The translations under genes and the position numbers were made by a program. 64,000 nucleotides of DNA from Paenibacillus glucanolyticus NBRC 15330 (GTDB lineage: Bacteria; Bacillota; Bacilli; Paenibacillales; Paenibacillaceae), in the NCBI RefSeq assembly GCF_004000885.1, contig NZ_BIMC01000013.1, forward strand, positions 1-64,000, in the 5' to 3' direction. Under the pieces are notes generated by a model that was not told the DNA's origin, made no database searches, and saw nothing but the letters and a program-made list of their open reading frames with translations. Position 1 is the stretch's first letter, and every line of letters starts with the position of its first letter. Shown piece by piece: positions 51,272-60,678 of this stretch.

Positions 51272-51411
51272 TTAATATCCCTCCACGTTAAATGTCGTAC
51301 ATAATAAAGACGTAAAAAATTGGATATAGTTTCAATTTTATAACCAAAAAAAATTAATTTCAATCAGTTATTGTAAATACTTTTGAAAGCAATTCCTTTT
51401 TTGGGTGAACG

Positions 51412-51561
51412 ATGGCGTTACTTAATCTTGAAAAGCAGCAGCAGAGGATACAGGCCGGCAACGCGATTAAAGACAATATCATTGACGCTTTTCATGAGAT
51501 ATTGGATAGGTTTCTTAGTCTCTCGGGCTATCTTCGAGTCTTGTGCGGTCTAATTCTGTGA
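51412..51561 (+). CDS. Possible 49-aa ORF or gene fragment
   Basis: ATG 51412 to TGA 51561 encodes MALLNLEKQQQRIQAGNAIK and an amphipathic rest (DAFHEILDRFLSLSGYLRVL). It is more GC-rich than the flanks and has only a GGGTG upstream. It may be a fragment of a larger mobile-element gene. The rest of the 51272-51755 gap holds only the terminator at 51679. Confidence 0.3.
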   Translation: MALLNLEKQQQRIQAGNAIKDNIIDAFHEILDRFLSLSGYLRVLCGLIL

Positions 51562-51678
51562 GATCGAGATTCTCAAGGTTGAATCCAATCCTTTTTATTT
51601 AGATCCTCACGGTCGGTAATTTAGATCCATAATGAATGCATTCTCTATATCGATCATGGACCACAGTAAACATAAAAT

Positions 51679-51711
51679 AAACTGTCGCCAGTAGAGTACC
51701 GACGACAGTTT
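51679..51711 (-). terminator. Terminator for the leftward secreted-protein pair
   Basis: AAACTGTCG and CGACAGTTT form a 9-bp stem around 15 bases; on the minus strand it is followed by TTATTTTATG. It lies about 45 bases past the stop codon of the 138-aa gene. Confidence 0.6.
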
Positions 51712-51755
51712 AAGCCTAGATAATTTCTTGAGTCTACAATGGTGGGGATTATAGG

Positions 51756-52172
51756 TTATTCAGAAATTGTCTCAATTTCAACCTCACTATCCCCTACTTG
51801 TTGGATATTAAATGTACCTATTTGTTTACCATTAATATCGTATAAAGGAATTGTTCGAACGCTATTCAAAGAAATGCTTTGTTGTTTAGACAATGCTTCT
51901 TTAGGGCTTTTGGGCGGTTCGGTTTCCAGGTCTTCTGCACGTATATACCCGTGAGTGCCATCAACACCAATTGCTTGAATTAAATCTGGTGCTGCGTTTG
52001 ATTCCACGTTTTCTGCAGATCCATACGTCTCGCCTTTCTCGTTTACCGGGAATGTGGGAGTATGTTCTTGAGTGAGTGTACTGGCAATAGCAGAACCAAA
52101 TTGCAAGCCCCCTAAAGTCACACCAAGAACAAAGGTGACACCAAGTAATACTGTTTTCTTTGTAAACTTCAT
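51756..52172 (-). CDS. Secreted hypothetical protein
   Basis: A 138-aa protein with a signal peptide (KTVLLGVTFVLGVTLGGLQF) and a mature part with ETYGSAENV, APDLIQAIGVDGTHGYIRAEDL and PLYDINGKQIGTF, a pattern I have seen in Bacillus secreted proteins without known function. ATG 52172 follows GGTG at 6 bases; an ATG at 52184 lies inside the upstream site. It starts 18 bases after the gene at 52191, so the two form one operon. Confidence 0.65.
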   Translation of the reverse strand: MKFTKKTVLLGVTFVLGVTLGGLQFGSAIASTLTQEHTPTFPVNEKGETYGSAENVESNAAPDLIQAIGVDGTHGYIRAEDLETEPPKSPKEALSKQQSISLNSVRTIPLYDINGKQIGTFNIQQVGDSEVEIETISE

Positions 52173-52190
52173 TACGTTCACCATCCAATC

Positions 52191-52652
52191 TTAATAATTT
52201 CGAATTGCAGGAGTTGTATTTATTGAGAACTCATCGTATCCGTTACCATTATATGCTCTGGTCGAACCATTAGCTGTGTAGTTACCATTTCCACAGTTTC
52301 CACCCACAGGAATTCTCATACTCACAGTACCTGAGCCTGATGTTTCATTATAGTACCAATCATTCGAGGCACACAAACTACCATTGTAGTAGAGTTTAGT
52401 CTTTGCACCCATATAGCCAGTTGGAACACCGGTACCTGCAGGATTAGCAACATGTGCATAACCTCCAACTTGAGAGTCGCCATTATTATGTTGAATTTCG
52501 CCTTGATTTTGATAACGGTAACCGAGGATAGGGCCATATGCTTTCGCAGTGCTAAATGCTTGTGCCGCATATACAACAGACGAAATTGTTCCAATAGCCA
52601 TACCCACAATGAAAACACACACAACAGTCCTTATTCGCAACTTTTTACTCAA
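52191..52652 (-). CDS. Secreted hypothetical protein with Cys pair
   Basis: A 153-aa protein: signal peptide (VVCVFIVGMAIGTISSVVYA) and a Gly/Asn/Tyr-rich mature domain (YGPILGYRYQNQGEIQHNNG, GSLCASNDWYYNETSGSG, GGNCGNGNYTANGS) with two cysteines that could form a disulfide. The TTG at 52652 has a very strong AGGAGGAAGGAG 8-9 bases upstream and gives a clean signal peptide; an ATG at 52715 is the only other option. The secreted protein at 51756 is translated from the same message. Confidence 0.65.
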   Translation of the reverse strand: MSKKLRIRTVVCVFIVGMAIGTISSVVYAAQAFSTAKAYGPILGYRYQNQGEIQHNNGDSQVGGYAHVANPAGTGVPTGYMGAKTKLYYNGSLCASNDWYYNETSGSGTVSMRIPVGGNCGNGNYTANGSTRAYNGNGYDEFSINTTPAIRNY

Positions 52653-53289
52653 AATTTTGTTCTCCTTCCTCCTGGTTTGCAATTTAGATATTCCAGACAA
52701 CTTCAAATCGCTCATCCTTTCTGTTTAAATATGTATTTCATAGAATATAATACCATAATTGGAATGTTGAAGGAACCTATATTTTGTAATATGTTACAGT
52801 TCAAAGATTCTGAACAATCCAATAGAACGCTTTGCTTCGTGAGCGGCTCTAATACTAGAAGCATTCTAATTTTGAAAAGGTTTTTTATAAGCCAAAAGAC
52901 GTAGCAGGATTAGTCGTTCGCAGTGACCATGTCCTCCATGGGAGTGCTCTTTATCGCATCTCAATATGGAAGGACAATATACTTGACTCATGGATGATTT
53001 GGGATATTTCAAAAAGCATAATGAAAAGTATTAAAATATTTAAGATACTTTTAGCAAAGAATGCACAGATCAGTTCCTTTAGCCATGGTAACAACTATAA
53101 AACTCGTGGTTGGATGATACTATAATTCTTTTGAGCAGATATAATTTACTGAAAGAAACTTAACTGTATATATATATAACGTAGAATTATGATGTTGGTT
53201 ATGGATTAATTTGAAAAAATTTGAATTAATGTGATATCAATAGGTGTAGATTTCCAAATTCTTAATACCAAGAATTTATTTGTTATTAA
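52653..53289. other. AT-rich stretch without recognisable gene
   Basis: Apart from the presumed promoter of the secreted pair, I see no gene, repeat or stable hairpin here. Confidence 0.4.
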
Positions 53290-53410
53290 CTCCTTGAATA
53301 TAAATTTCAAAAAATACAATAGAACGTCGAAAAACTCGTGTATTAGTTGCAACACGAGTAGTTCCTTTTGGTTGGGCTATTCAATGACACAACAATCCAC
53401 GAAAAGCTCA
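53290..53410 (+). pseudogene. Degraded partial copy of the 372-aa gene
   Basis: The DNA reads like a mutated copy of 50312-50430: ATTTCAAAAAATACAATAGAA near the start, then CACGAGTA, CCTTTTGG, GGGCTAT-CAATG and ACAACAAT in the same order and spacing. The frame is broken. It is a remnant of an earlier duplication. Confidence 0.6.
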
Positions 53411-53417
53411 TATGGTA

Positions 53418-53654
53418 TTAGCCGAGAAAGATCCGGGTTAATTTTTCCTCATTAAACCCAAGAACTACTTCCTTATCGGCTCCGTTTTGTATTACCGTAT
53501 AGGGAACACCTTTGATCTGACTTTTCAATTCCAGATCTGTCATTGAGGAAACATCAACCTCCTCGAATTGAAGTTGATTATTTCTCATCCATTCCTTAAT
53601 ACGCATACAGTAGACACAACCCTGTCGTGTATAAACTGTTACTTTCATCTCCAT
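53418..53654 (-). CDS. Glutaredoxin-family protein
   Basis: A 78-aa NrdH/Grx-like protein with active site CVYC (TRQGCVYCMRIKEWM), the cis-Pro loop GVPYTVI and a final GFNEEKLTRI. It reduces disulfides with thioredoxin reductase or a low-Mr thiol. Given gshF in this window a glutathione link is possible but not shown. AAGGAG is 9 bases before the ATG. A tRNA-Cys gene lies 32 bases upstream on the same strand. Confidence 0.82.
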   Translation of the reverse strand: MEMKVTVYTRQGCVYCMRIKEWMRNNQLQFEEVDVSSMTDLELKSQIKGVPYTVIQNGADKEVVLGFNEEKLTRIFLG

Positions 53655-53685
53655 GAATTTGCACTCCTTTTGGTTTTTTAGAAAA

Positions 53686-53757
53686 AGGGGACACTCGGAT
53701 TTGAACCGAGGATGAAGGTTTTGCAGACCTTTGCCTTAACCTCTTGGCGATATCCCC
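53686..53757 (-). tRNA. tRNA-Cys (anticodon GCA)
   Basis: On the minus strand the 72-base sequence folds into a cloverleaf: acceptor GGGGATA/TGTCCCC, D-stem GCC/GGC, anticodon stem AAGGT/ACCTT with loop CTGCAAA (GCA), T-stem CTCGG/CCGAG with loop TTCAAAT. The 3' CCA is not encoded. A run of five T follows. It stands alone in accessory DNA, upstream of the glutaredoxin gene. Confidence 0.9.
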
Positions 53758-53889
53758 TAACTTGTATAACAAAGAGTGTCTAGTCACCATAATCACAACC
53801 TGTATTCAAAAAAATCTGGATGGTTGTTGAATTATTTTCTTCTCTCACTTTAATAGTTAGTAAATTAAAGGCGAGGGAAGGAGAAGATA

Positions 53890-54825
53890 ATGATGGATTT
53901 CCACCAATTGGTTAGTTTGTTAAATCATGAGGTTTTGGATAGCAGTGATGAGAAAAACAATGGCCTCGATATGATTCATGTACATCATTTTTGGAACCGT
54001 GGAATTTTTGGATCGGGTGTGGTTATTGCAGTCTTGGATACTGGAATTGACATGAGTCATGAAGATCTGAAGGAGAACGTGATAGGAGGACGAAACTTCA
54101 CCCAGGATTACCAATATGACCCCATGCAATTTCAAGACGAACATGGGCACGGCACTCATGTAGCGGGCATCATTGCTGCGCGTAATGATATGATTGATAT
54201 TGGTGTGTCTCCAAAGGCTAAACTATTGATTCTTAAGACTTTGGCGAATAATGGGAATGGACTTATCAACAATGTAATCGAAGCTATATATTATGCCATC
54301 CTTTGGAGAGGGCCCAACGGTGAAAGAGTTAACATTATAACCATGTCGTTAGGAACTAAAGTGAATAATCCATTGCTACATGATGCTATCCGTTATGCGT
54401 TAGCGCATAATATTTCGGTTGTTGCAGCTTCCGGAAATGATGGTGATGGACAAGTTACTCAAAAATATAGATACCCTGGTGCGTATCAGGAAGTCATCCA
54501 AGTAGGTGCTGTGAATAGCACAAAAAACTTAGCCAGGTTTTCTAATTCAAATGAACAACTGGATCTTGTAGCCCCAGGGGAACATATTTATTCCACCTAT
54601 TTGAATAATAGCTATAAGTCTCTAAGTGGCACTTCGATGGCAGCTCCTTTTGTTGCTGGTGCTCTTGCCCTTATTATTGAGGAAAGCAAAATGTTATTTA
54701 ATAGAGATTTTTCTGAACAAGAGGTATACGCACAATTGATAAAAAGTACAAAGTATCTCTTTGGCCAGCCGGCCATCGAAGGAAATGGCTTACTCAATCT
54801 TTCAAGATTCCTAGTAATCGGTTAG
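53890..54825 (+). CDS. Intracellular-type subtilisin (peptidase S8)
   Basis: A 311-aa subtilase with an intact triad: Asp in VVIAVLDTGIDMSHEDL, His in DEHGHGTHVAGIIAA, Ser in SLSGTSMAAPFVAGALAL, and the oxyanion Asn in VVAASGNDGD. There is no signal peptide and only a short N-terminal piece, so it resembles intracellular serine proteases (IspA) or cargo proteases, without the LIPY-type propeptide being obvious. GGAG is 6-7 bases before the ATG. A terminator follows, so it is monocistronic. Confidence 0.9.
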   Translation: MMDFHQLVSLLNHEVLDSSDEKNNGLDMIHVHHFWNRGIFGSGVVIAVLDTGIDMSHEDLKENVIGGRNFTQDYQYDPMQFQDEHGHGTHVAGIIAARNDMIDIGVSPKAKLLILKTLANNGNGLINNVIEAIYYAILWRGPNGERVNIITMSLGTKVNNPLLHDAIRYALAHNISVVAASGNDGDGQVTQKYRYPGAYQEVIQVGAVNSTKNLARFSNSNEQLDLVAPGEHIYSTYLNNSYKSLSGTSMAAPFVAGALALIIEESKMLFNRDFSEQEVYAQLIKSTKYLFGQPAIEGNGLLNLSRFLVIG

Positions 54826-54923
54826 ATTGCTGAAATTCTATATTTTTCTTTGCTGTTGAGAAAGCTAAGCGTATTTCAATTACTGGGCTGATTAGGATTT
54901 AAAAAGATGAAAAAAGAGAAAAG

Positions 54924-54960
54924 GCTAAAGTCTCTGAATCCCGGAGATTTTAGTCTTTTT
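54924..54960 (+). terminator. Terminator after the subtilase gene
   Basis: CTAAAGTCT and AGATTTTAG form a 9-bp stem (one G-T pair) around the loop CTGAATCCCGG, followed by TCTTTTTT. Confidence 0.65.
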
Positions 54961-55074
54961 TATATACGGACCATCTGTTTCTCTAATATCGACATCATAA
55001 GGTATGATGAAGCAAATATAGATCTTACGACAAGATGATGAATGATTGAGGAATATTAAGGGGGAGACAAGGAA

Positions 55075-55305
55075 ATGGTAGCAGGTATTGAAATGGTAAG
55101 TTCGATGCTCTGGACCATGGCGGGGTTACTTTTAGTTTTGATCCCCATAAAATTTTATATAGAAAGGGAACAATGGTGTGAATTTTTCGCTGTATACTTT
55201 AGCGGCGAGAATGGTGAATTTCGGAAGGTTGCTATAGCCGGAATCAGTGGTGCAATTGTTATTGTTGTTGTCGGTTTGTCATTTCTCTACCAAATAACCA
55301 ATTGA
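55075..55305 (+). CDS. Small two-helix membrane protein
   Basis: A 76-aa protein with two membrane helices (MLWTMAGLLLVLIPIKFYI and AGISGAIVIVVVGLSFLY) joined by a soluble loop (EREQWCEFFAVYFSGENGEF). No family recognised. AAGGA lies just before the ATG and GGGGGAG a little further. It precedes the 82-aa gene by 17 bases and may be cotranscribed with it. Confidence 0.55.
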   Translation: MVAGIEMVSSMLWTMAGLLLVLIPIKFYIEREQWCEFFAVYFSGENGEFRKVAIAGISGAIVIVVVGLSFLYQITN

Positions 55306-55322
55306 TTAAGGAGGTTTTTTAG

Positions 55323-55571
55323 ATGAACAAAGAAAAGAAAATCAGATCTATTGGGGAAAAGGTAAGTGCACGATATAAATCGTTCTTTAACCAAAAGTTA
55401 GAGCGAGTGCATTCTGCTTGGATTCCGTACATTCAAGCAGATGGTGAGATGCTTCCCATATATGATCCAGGTACCATAAGTGGTCAAAAAGAAGCTACCA
55501 GCAAGTACAAAGCCCTCAAACTAGCTGAAAAAACTAGGGATGAACTTGTTTCCCGTTCGAGTAAAATATGA
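55323..55571 (+). CDS. Small basic hypothetical protein
   Basis: An 82-aa basic protein (KVSARYKSFFNQKLERVHSA) without a hydrophobic segment or known motif. AAGGAGG precedes the ATG by 8 bases, so it is likely translated. It follows the small membrane protein gene directly. Confidence 0.55.
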   Translation: MNKEKKIRSIGEKVSARYKSFFNQKLERVHSAWIPYIQADGEMLPIYDPGTISGQKEATSKYKALKLAEKTRDELVSRSSKI

Positions 55572-55825
55572 GCAGTTTATTCTGATCAGAAATCAGGGAA
55601 TATATTGTATCCTCACTAAAGAGGTGGGATAATTCAGATTGATGAGAAAAAAGTATTGCGTAGCAAAAGGACATTAAACCTTTGACTTGATTCACGAAAA
55701 ATGACTGCGGTTGAAGTGCCAAATACAGTGTCTGACAAGTTGATTGTGTGGACGCGTATGGGATAGGGATTCTTTAATCGGATCTGAAGGTAAGAATTGA
55801 AATTGAATGGAGTGCAGTGAATTCT

Positions 55826-57016
55826 ATGGCTGAACCAAGCAAACAAAGAGAAGAGGGGAGCGGGATAGACAAATTGTCTATACTTGAAGATTCCCCGCTT
55901 TTCAATCTATCTTTATCTTCAAAAGAGCTTTTTCATAGCAACATGATCGTCTGGCTGTTTCAACAATATCCGATCCTGGGAGCTGAAATTTTATCTCATT
56001 GGATCGGGGATGATGAATCGAACTATTCGCTCGAAAGAATTACGAGAGAAGAGAAAAACAGAGATATCGTTGCATATTTCCGCAGTGATACAGGAATTGA
56101 AAGAACTCTAATTATTGAAAACAAAGTAAAAAGCCATCCCAATCGATCTCAGTTGGAGAGGTATTCGGACAATGCTGCCAAGAATGATTATTTTCTGCTT
56201 CTTAGTTTATCCATTCCAAAATATATTAAAGGTGCTTCATTTCAATTGAACAACGGGGTCACTTGGTCGTTCTTAAGTTATGAAGAGCTGGCTAATCAAC
56301 TAGAAACCCTAGTTGAGAAAATAAAGAAACTCAATTTTTACCATGCGCAAATATTAGGTGACTATGTTCAATTTATTCGGCAGCTACATCACATAAGTTA
56401 CTTGGCTACTGTCGATATCGTAAATGATACATATAATTGGTATAGCACAAAACATCCACTGGTCTCCCAGCTGCGTAAACTTCGTATTCATGACTTATAT
56501 TTGAAGCACATCCATGCCTATTTGGCTGATGAATTGGAAGTTACAATGAAGTCAAGAGTCCCTAGCTTACCTCATACCAGTGAGACTGATTGGAAAGTTA
56601 CCCCGGCTGGCCATTTCTTTACAAATTCAGGATTCACAAAGGGTACGGGACTTTCGGAAATAAAATATGCTGTTGGGTTATTACGCGGAAACGTGATCAT
56701 AATTGGTGTGCAATTTCAAGGAGATCAATTTAGACTTTTTATTGAATGTGAGTCGGGGGCAAATGAAATTGCAGAAAAGCTTAATGCGGCCGGTGACTGG
56801 TTCAGGTTTAATATAGGCGGGATTACTAACAACCTAGAATACCCTTCAAAGGGAACGCTATTTAATAAGTACGGAAACACGTTTCGATATCGTTACGTGA
56901 AAATAAACTCCAACACATCTATAAAACAAATAGTAGATACGGCGGTAGAGTACATAGTTCACGCATATAATAATCAATCGGAAATTCAAGTAAAACTGGG
57001 ATTGGATCCTATGTAA
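55826..57016 (+). CDS. PD-(D/E)XK nuclease-superfamily protein (PDDEXK_4-like)
   Basis: A 396-aa protein with LSSKELFHSNMIVWLFQQYP near the N-terminus, then the nuclease core: Asp in NRDIVAYF, Glu-x-Lys in TLIIENKVKSHP and SQLERYSDNA, matching the PDDEXK_4 family. The C-terminal half (residues 220-396) is a second domain without known motif. Such proteins are frequent in defence islands. ATG 55826 (11 bases after GGAG) and GTG 55817 (4 bases) are both possible. It lies directly before the three-gene nuclease operon, separated by a terminator. Confidence 0.75.
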   Translation: MAEPSKQREEGSGIDKLSILEDSPLFNLSLSSKELFHSNMIVWLFQQYPILGAEILSHWIGDDESNYSLERITREEKNRDIVAYFRSDTGIERTLIIENKVKSHPNRSQLERYSDNAAKNDYFLLLSLSIPKYIKGASFQLNNGVTWSFLSYEELANQLETLVEKIKKLNFYHAQILGDYVQFIRQLHHISYLATVDIVNDTYNWYSTKHPLVSQLRKLRIHDLYLKHIHAYLADELEVTMKSRVPSLPHTSETDWKVTPAGHFFTNSGFTKGTGLSEIKYAVGLLRGNVIIIGVQFQGDQFRLFIECESGANEIAEKLNAAGDWFRFNIGGITNNLEYPSKGTLFNKYGNTFRYRYVKINSNTSIKQIVDTAVEYIVHAYNNQSEIQVKLGLDPM

Positions 57017-57125
57017 TTGAGTTTCTTCGATGAAGAGTATCAAGGTTGCCACGATAAATGAAACCACCTATTTCATACCACATGACATTTGTTCGATTAA
57101 TTATCCCCCTATGCTTTCGTACAGT

Positions 57126-57155
57126 AAAAAGGATGGCAACAGCCATCCTTTTTTT
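57126..57155 (+). terminator. Terminator after the PDDEXK nuclease gene
   Basis: AAAAAGGATGGC and GCCATCCTTTTT form a 12-bp stem around AACA, then more T. Confidence 0.85.
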
Positions 57156-57294
57156 GTTTTCCTCATATCGACTGAACCATGTATACATGATTGGAATACC
57201 CTGGTGAAAATTATATAATCTATATAAAATTATTGTAGTAGAACAGCTCATAAAGAGTAAATCAGTTGTAGTATCCGGCAGGGAGGTACAGATT

Positions 57295-58623
57295 ATGGAT
57301 ATAGGTTTCTACAATAATGAGGTTATAAATATAAAGTCCCTTCTCCTCAGTACAGAAGATAAGGATAACGCTATTGACAGGTATAGGAAAATTGCAGAAA
57401 AAGGGCATATCACCTGCCCTTTTTGTATGGAGAAGTTATACCTGCGAGCTGGTGATGTTCGTGATATCCATCTAGCTCACCGTAGAGGTCGTACATGCCA
57501 AATTGCTAAAGCTTATGATACATACCAAGCTCAAGTTACCAGAGAAAATAAGAGACACTCAGTAATTAAAGAAATAATCTACACCGATCTTAAAGGGCAG
57601 GAGCGGTTTAAAACCGATTTAAGAGTCAAGTATGGGTATGAAGAAAAAGGCCATGAATCCTGGAAACACTACCCGGATATCTACCTTAACAAGAATGGAA
57701 GAGAGTTTGCGATCTGTCTCATTACAAATATTCATGAGATTGGTGATACTAAGATTGTAAATTTAATTAATAAGCGAAATAAATATTTCGTAGATAAAGG
57801 GCTTGAGACCATTTGGTTTATAGAGGAGCGGGAACTGGCGTATGATTATGATCACAGAGTATTGTTCTTATGGGAAGCCGAGTATGGCCTTGCGATAAAG
57901 ACTAAGGAAGACCGCGAGTGGGATAAGCTTGTAAAAGATTTAATCGAGGAATTCCCTAATGTCAGTGTTACGGATCTTTTTGGTTATCGTTCGTACGGTT
58001 CATTAGATATTGATGTTAGAAGTTTGTATTATGTCCACTCGGAAGGGAATAACATCACAATATCTACCCATCGAATCATTTTGGATCGAAAAAAGTCACC
58101 TTACCGTGCATATGCACTAACAAAGGGATATAAACAGAATATATCATACGCACTAATAGTTGAAGACGAAATCCTCCTCTGCGATCAAGAAATCGAGGAA
58201 AAGGCCCGCTTGGAATTTGCGAATGAAGTAGCATTCAGGGTTGACGAACTTATGAATTACACTCTGGATGAATCCGAGTTGATTGTCACAGTTGGAGAGT
58301 CAATCGAATATAGAACTGAGGAAACCAGTAAGACGACTGATTTAAAGGAAGACCATGATAGGAGATTTTCTATTGACGAGGATACCTTATCAGAAGTCCT
58401 CGTCGTCGATATTGATTTTACTGATTATCTTTTAAAGGTTAAGAGGCGAACCATAACAGTTGCAGAAGCAAGGCAATTGAATCACTATGTAAGATTGAAT
58501 AAGGGTGAGCTAATTCATTATGGTTTTACCATTCAGGCACTTTCTAAAATTATAGATGAATCGATCGGAAGAATAGATGATCCTGCAATTCGCACTTGGC
58601 TTGTTGATATTCAATACTTATAA
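57295..58623 (+). CDS. CoiA-like protein with N-terminal zinc finger
   Basis: A 442-aa protein. Residues 35-70 match the CoiA-like zinc motif: ITCPFCMEKLYLRAGD, HLAHRRGRTC. The next domain follows the CoiA nuclease layout (PDIYLNKNGREFAICLITN), but where an E-x-Q/K is expected the sequence reads I-C-L, so catalysis may be lost. The C-terminal 250 residues are unlike competence CoiA. CoiA itself acts in natural transformation. Here the gene heads an operon with a 667-aa unknown and an Mrr-like nuclease, suggesting DNA recognition in a defence system. GGGAGG is 9 bases before the ATG. Confidence 0.65.
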   Translation: MDIGFYNNEVINIKSLLLSTEDKDNAIDRYRKIAEKGHITCPFCMEKLYLRAGDVRDIHLAHRRGRTCQIAKAYDTYQAQVTRENKRHSVIKEIIYTDLKGQERFKTDLRVKYGYEEKGHESWKHYPDIYLNKNGREFAICLITNIHEIGDTKIVNLINKRNKYFVDKGLETIWFIEERELAYDYDHRVLFLWEAEYGLAIKTKEDREWDKLVKDLIEEFPNVSVTDLFGYRSYGSLDIDVRSLYYVHSEGNNITISTHRIILDRKKSPYRAYALTKGYKQNISYALIVEDEILLCDQEIEEKARLEFANEVAFRVDELMNYTLDESELIVTVGESIEYRTEETSKTTDLKEDHDRRFSIDEDTLSEVLVVDIDFTDYLLKVKRRTITVAEARQLNHYVRLNKGELIHYGFTIQALSKIIDESIGRIDDPAIRTWLVDIQYL

Positions 58624-58674
58624 ATTTCACAGGTAGTCGTTTTTACAGAAAAATTATGGGATCATGGAGGATCT

Positions 58675-60678
58675 ATGTACAAGAGAATTCAAAGAGTAAC
58701 CTTTAATTCAGCAACCTTTGCAGAGCCTATTGAGAACATTCTCTTGAACCAAAATAGACATTTTCTTAAGTCGGTCGAGTATTCGCTGTGGAAAAAATAC
58801 CTTAGCGTTTTTCCTGAAGCTATGGGAATTGATGATATATATGACTATATTCAATTACACCTTGGTTTCCAGAGTGATGAAGAACCACTTGAATTTGATA
58901 TCCATCCACAAGTTGTTGTGGAATTATTGGATAGCATTCTGACTTCTAAGATGGAAGAAATGATGCTTGTAACAGACTTAAAGGAGCCTTCAGATATTAA
59001 ACCACTTATTCCATCAGTTACTTTCAATGAGTATCTTGAATTAGATCAACAGACAGATATTCTTAGCGTTCTCGGAGTTGTTTTCGAAACGCATCTTGAA
59101 AGTTACCCAGAACTTGAGAGAAAACCATTATATTTTATTTTATACCGGTTGCGAAATAATCTATTGTACACCTTTGATGATCGAATATTTACTACGGATC
59201 ATATTGGAAAGACTTTAGATAAACTCAAAAAAAAGTTCGATGCTCTTTTATTAGATTGTGTACTTTATAATCACGGAGGCGTTCTCTCAGTTAAGATTAT
59301 TCAGAGTATCTATAAAAAGTGTGAAACGCTAATAATCCATTATTTTGCTTCCGAACAGAGAGTGGGGAAGCCTCTGGAAGAGGGACGTAGAATATATGAT
59401 TATGTGACTGAACTTATTAAAAACTCTAGAGAATTTGAACATTTAACCGCAAGATATATCGAGATATTTGAGAATCTATTTAAAAATGAACTGAGCGAAT
59501 CTGATTTGAGGGGTTGGATTAGCCTTTATTTGAGCGATTTTTACCACATTGCTTTACAATTTGCCTCACCTACCTACGAAAAAAATAGCCTTTCAGGACG
59601 TTATTTTGAAGCTGTTCGATTGGCAATAGTTGAAGCAATTCTGGAACAAGGCGATCCAGAACTAATCATAAAGACTGAATATGACGCATTACAACCTGAG
59701 CAGTTCAAACAACTATTTGACTGGATGTACGAAGAGAACCTGAAAATTGTAAATTATACAGTATGTCTGCATGTAAAGGATCTTAAAGCTGACAGCCGTT
59801 TTTCTCGACTAGACTTGAAGGATATAGAATTTATGTCGGATGCACTTTTTGAAGGATGGCAACATGGCCTTCCATTTCAAAAAAATTTTGAAAGGCCGCA
59901 TCTTGTGAGGAGTTCAGAAGATCAACAGAAAGAATACATCTGGGTACTCGTACATAATATTCTGGCTGGTATCAATGACATTCAGAGCACCTATCAACTA
60001 GCAGAGGAAAAACTCACGAGCTGTCTAAGTCTATTGTATTTCTTTTCGGCGCGAGACGATGATCATAACTTTATAATAGAAGATCAATACCTGGCTTATA
60101 ATCATGATAGAAAGAAAATGCATCATGCATATGCAAGTAAAAAAGGAAATATATCTGCCAAATCCATTGATGAGCTAGATCCTGAATTAGTGGATCTTTT
60201 AGTTCGCTTTCATGACACTGAACTGAAGTGGAAGGCCGATATATTACAAGCTGCTAAAAACTTCGAGCATTATTTCCGATCAATGGGTATATCAGAACAG
60301 ATGAAATATCTTAAGGCTGTAATCACAAGTCTTTTTGGAAACACGCAGGACCAAAGATCGTTAGCAGCAGCTTGTTCTGTTTTCGTTTCGGGAACAAATT
60401 ATAGAGGTTCTGATGTTACATTTATAGATACGAGAGCTTGGCTATTTGATGACTTCATGGAGTTCTTTATGCTTTGTGAAACCTCGGGAAAGTTTGCATT
60501 AAAAGAACGTATTATGGAACGTTTCAAAGTGTTCTGCAAGAATGTTTTTGTGACTACGTTGGTTAATTTTGATATTCTGGATAGCAACGTTCATGCAACG
60601 ATTAAAGACATAGTGGATTGGCTGTACTTCGTTTATCCTAACCATCGTCCAATCAGGGAAGAGGTGCGTGACCAATGA
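58675..60678 (+). CDS. Large hypothetical protein of the nuclease operon
   Basis: A 667-aa, mainly helical, acidic protein that I do not recognise. It has no Walker motif, no signal peptide and no membrane helix; heptad-like stretches (DHIGKTLDKLKKKFDALLLD) suggest a helical scaffold. Leu-rich repeats of paired helices through the middle are compatible with a HEAT/TPR-like solenoid, but that is inferred from pattern only. AGGAG is 6-7 bases before the ATG. Its stop codon overlaps the next start (ATGA), and it follows the CoiA-like gene by 51 bases, so the three genes are one unit. Confidence 0.65.
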   Translation: MYKRIQRVTFNSATFAEPIENILLNQNRHFLKSVEYSLWKKYLSVFPEAMGIDDIYDYIQLHLGFQSDEEPLEFDIHPQVVVELLDSILTSKMEEMMLVTDLKEPSDIKPLIPSVTFNEYLELDQQTDILSVLGVVFETHLESYPELERKPLYFILYRLRNNLLYTFDDRIFTTDHIGKTLDKLKKKFDALLLDCVLYNHGGVLSVKIIQSIYKKCETLIIHYFASEQRVGKPLEEGRRIYDYVTELIKNSREFEHLTARYIEIFENLFKNELSESDLRGWISLYLSDFYHIALQFASPTYEKNSLSGRYFEAVRLAIVEAILEQGDPELIIKTEYDALQPEQFKQLFDWMYEENLKIVNYTVCLHVKDLKADSRFSRLDLKDIEFMSDALFEGWQHGLPFQKNFERPHLVRSSEDQQKEYIWVLVHNILAGINDIQSTYQLAEEKLTSCLSLLYFFSARDDDHNFIIEDQYLAYNHDRKKMHHAYASKKGNISAKSIDELDPELVDLLVRFHDTELKWKADILQAAKNFEHYFRSMGISEQMKYLKAVITSLFGNTQDQRSLAAACSVFVSGTNYRGSDVTFIDTRAWLFDDFMEFFMLCETSGKFALKERIMERFKVFCKNVFVTTLVNFDILDSNVHATIKDIVDWLYFVYPNHRPIREEVRDQ

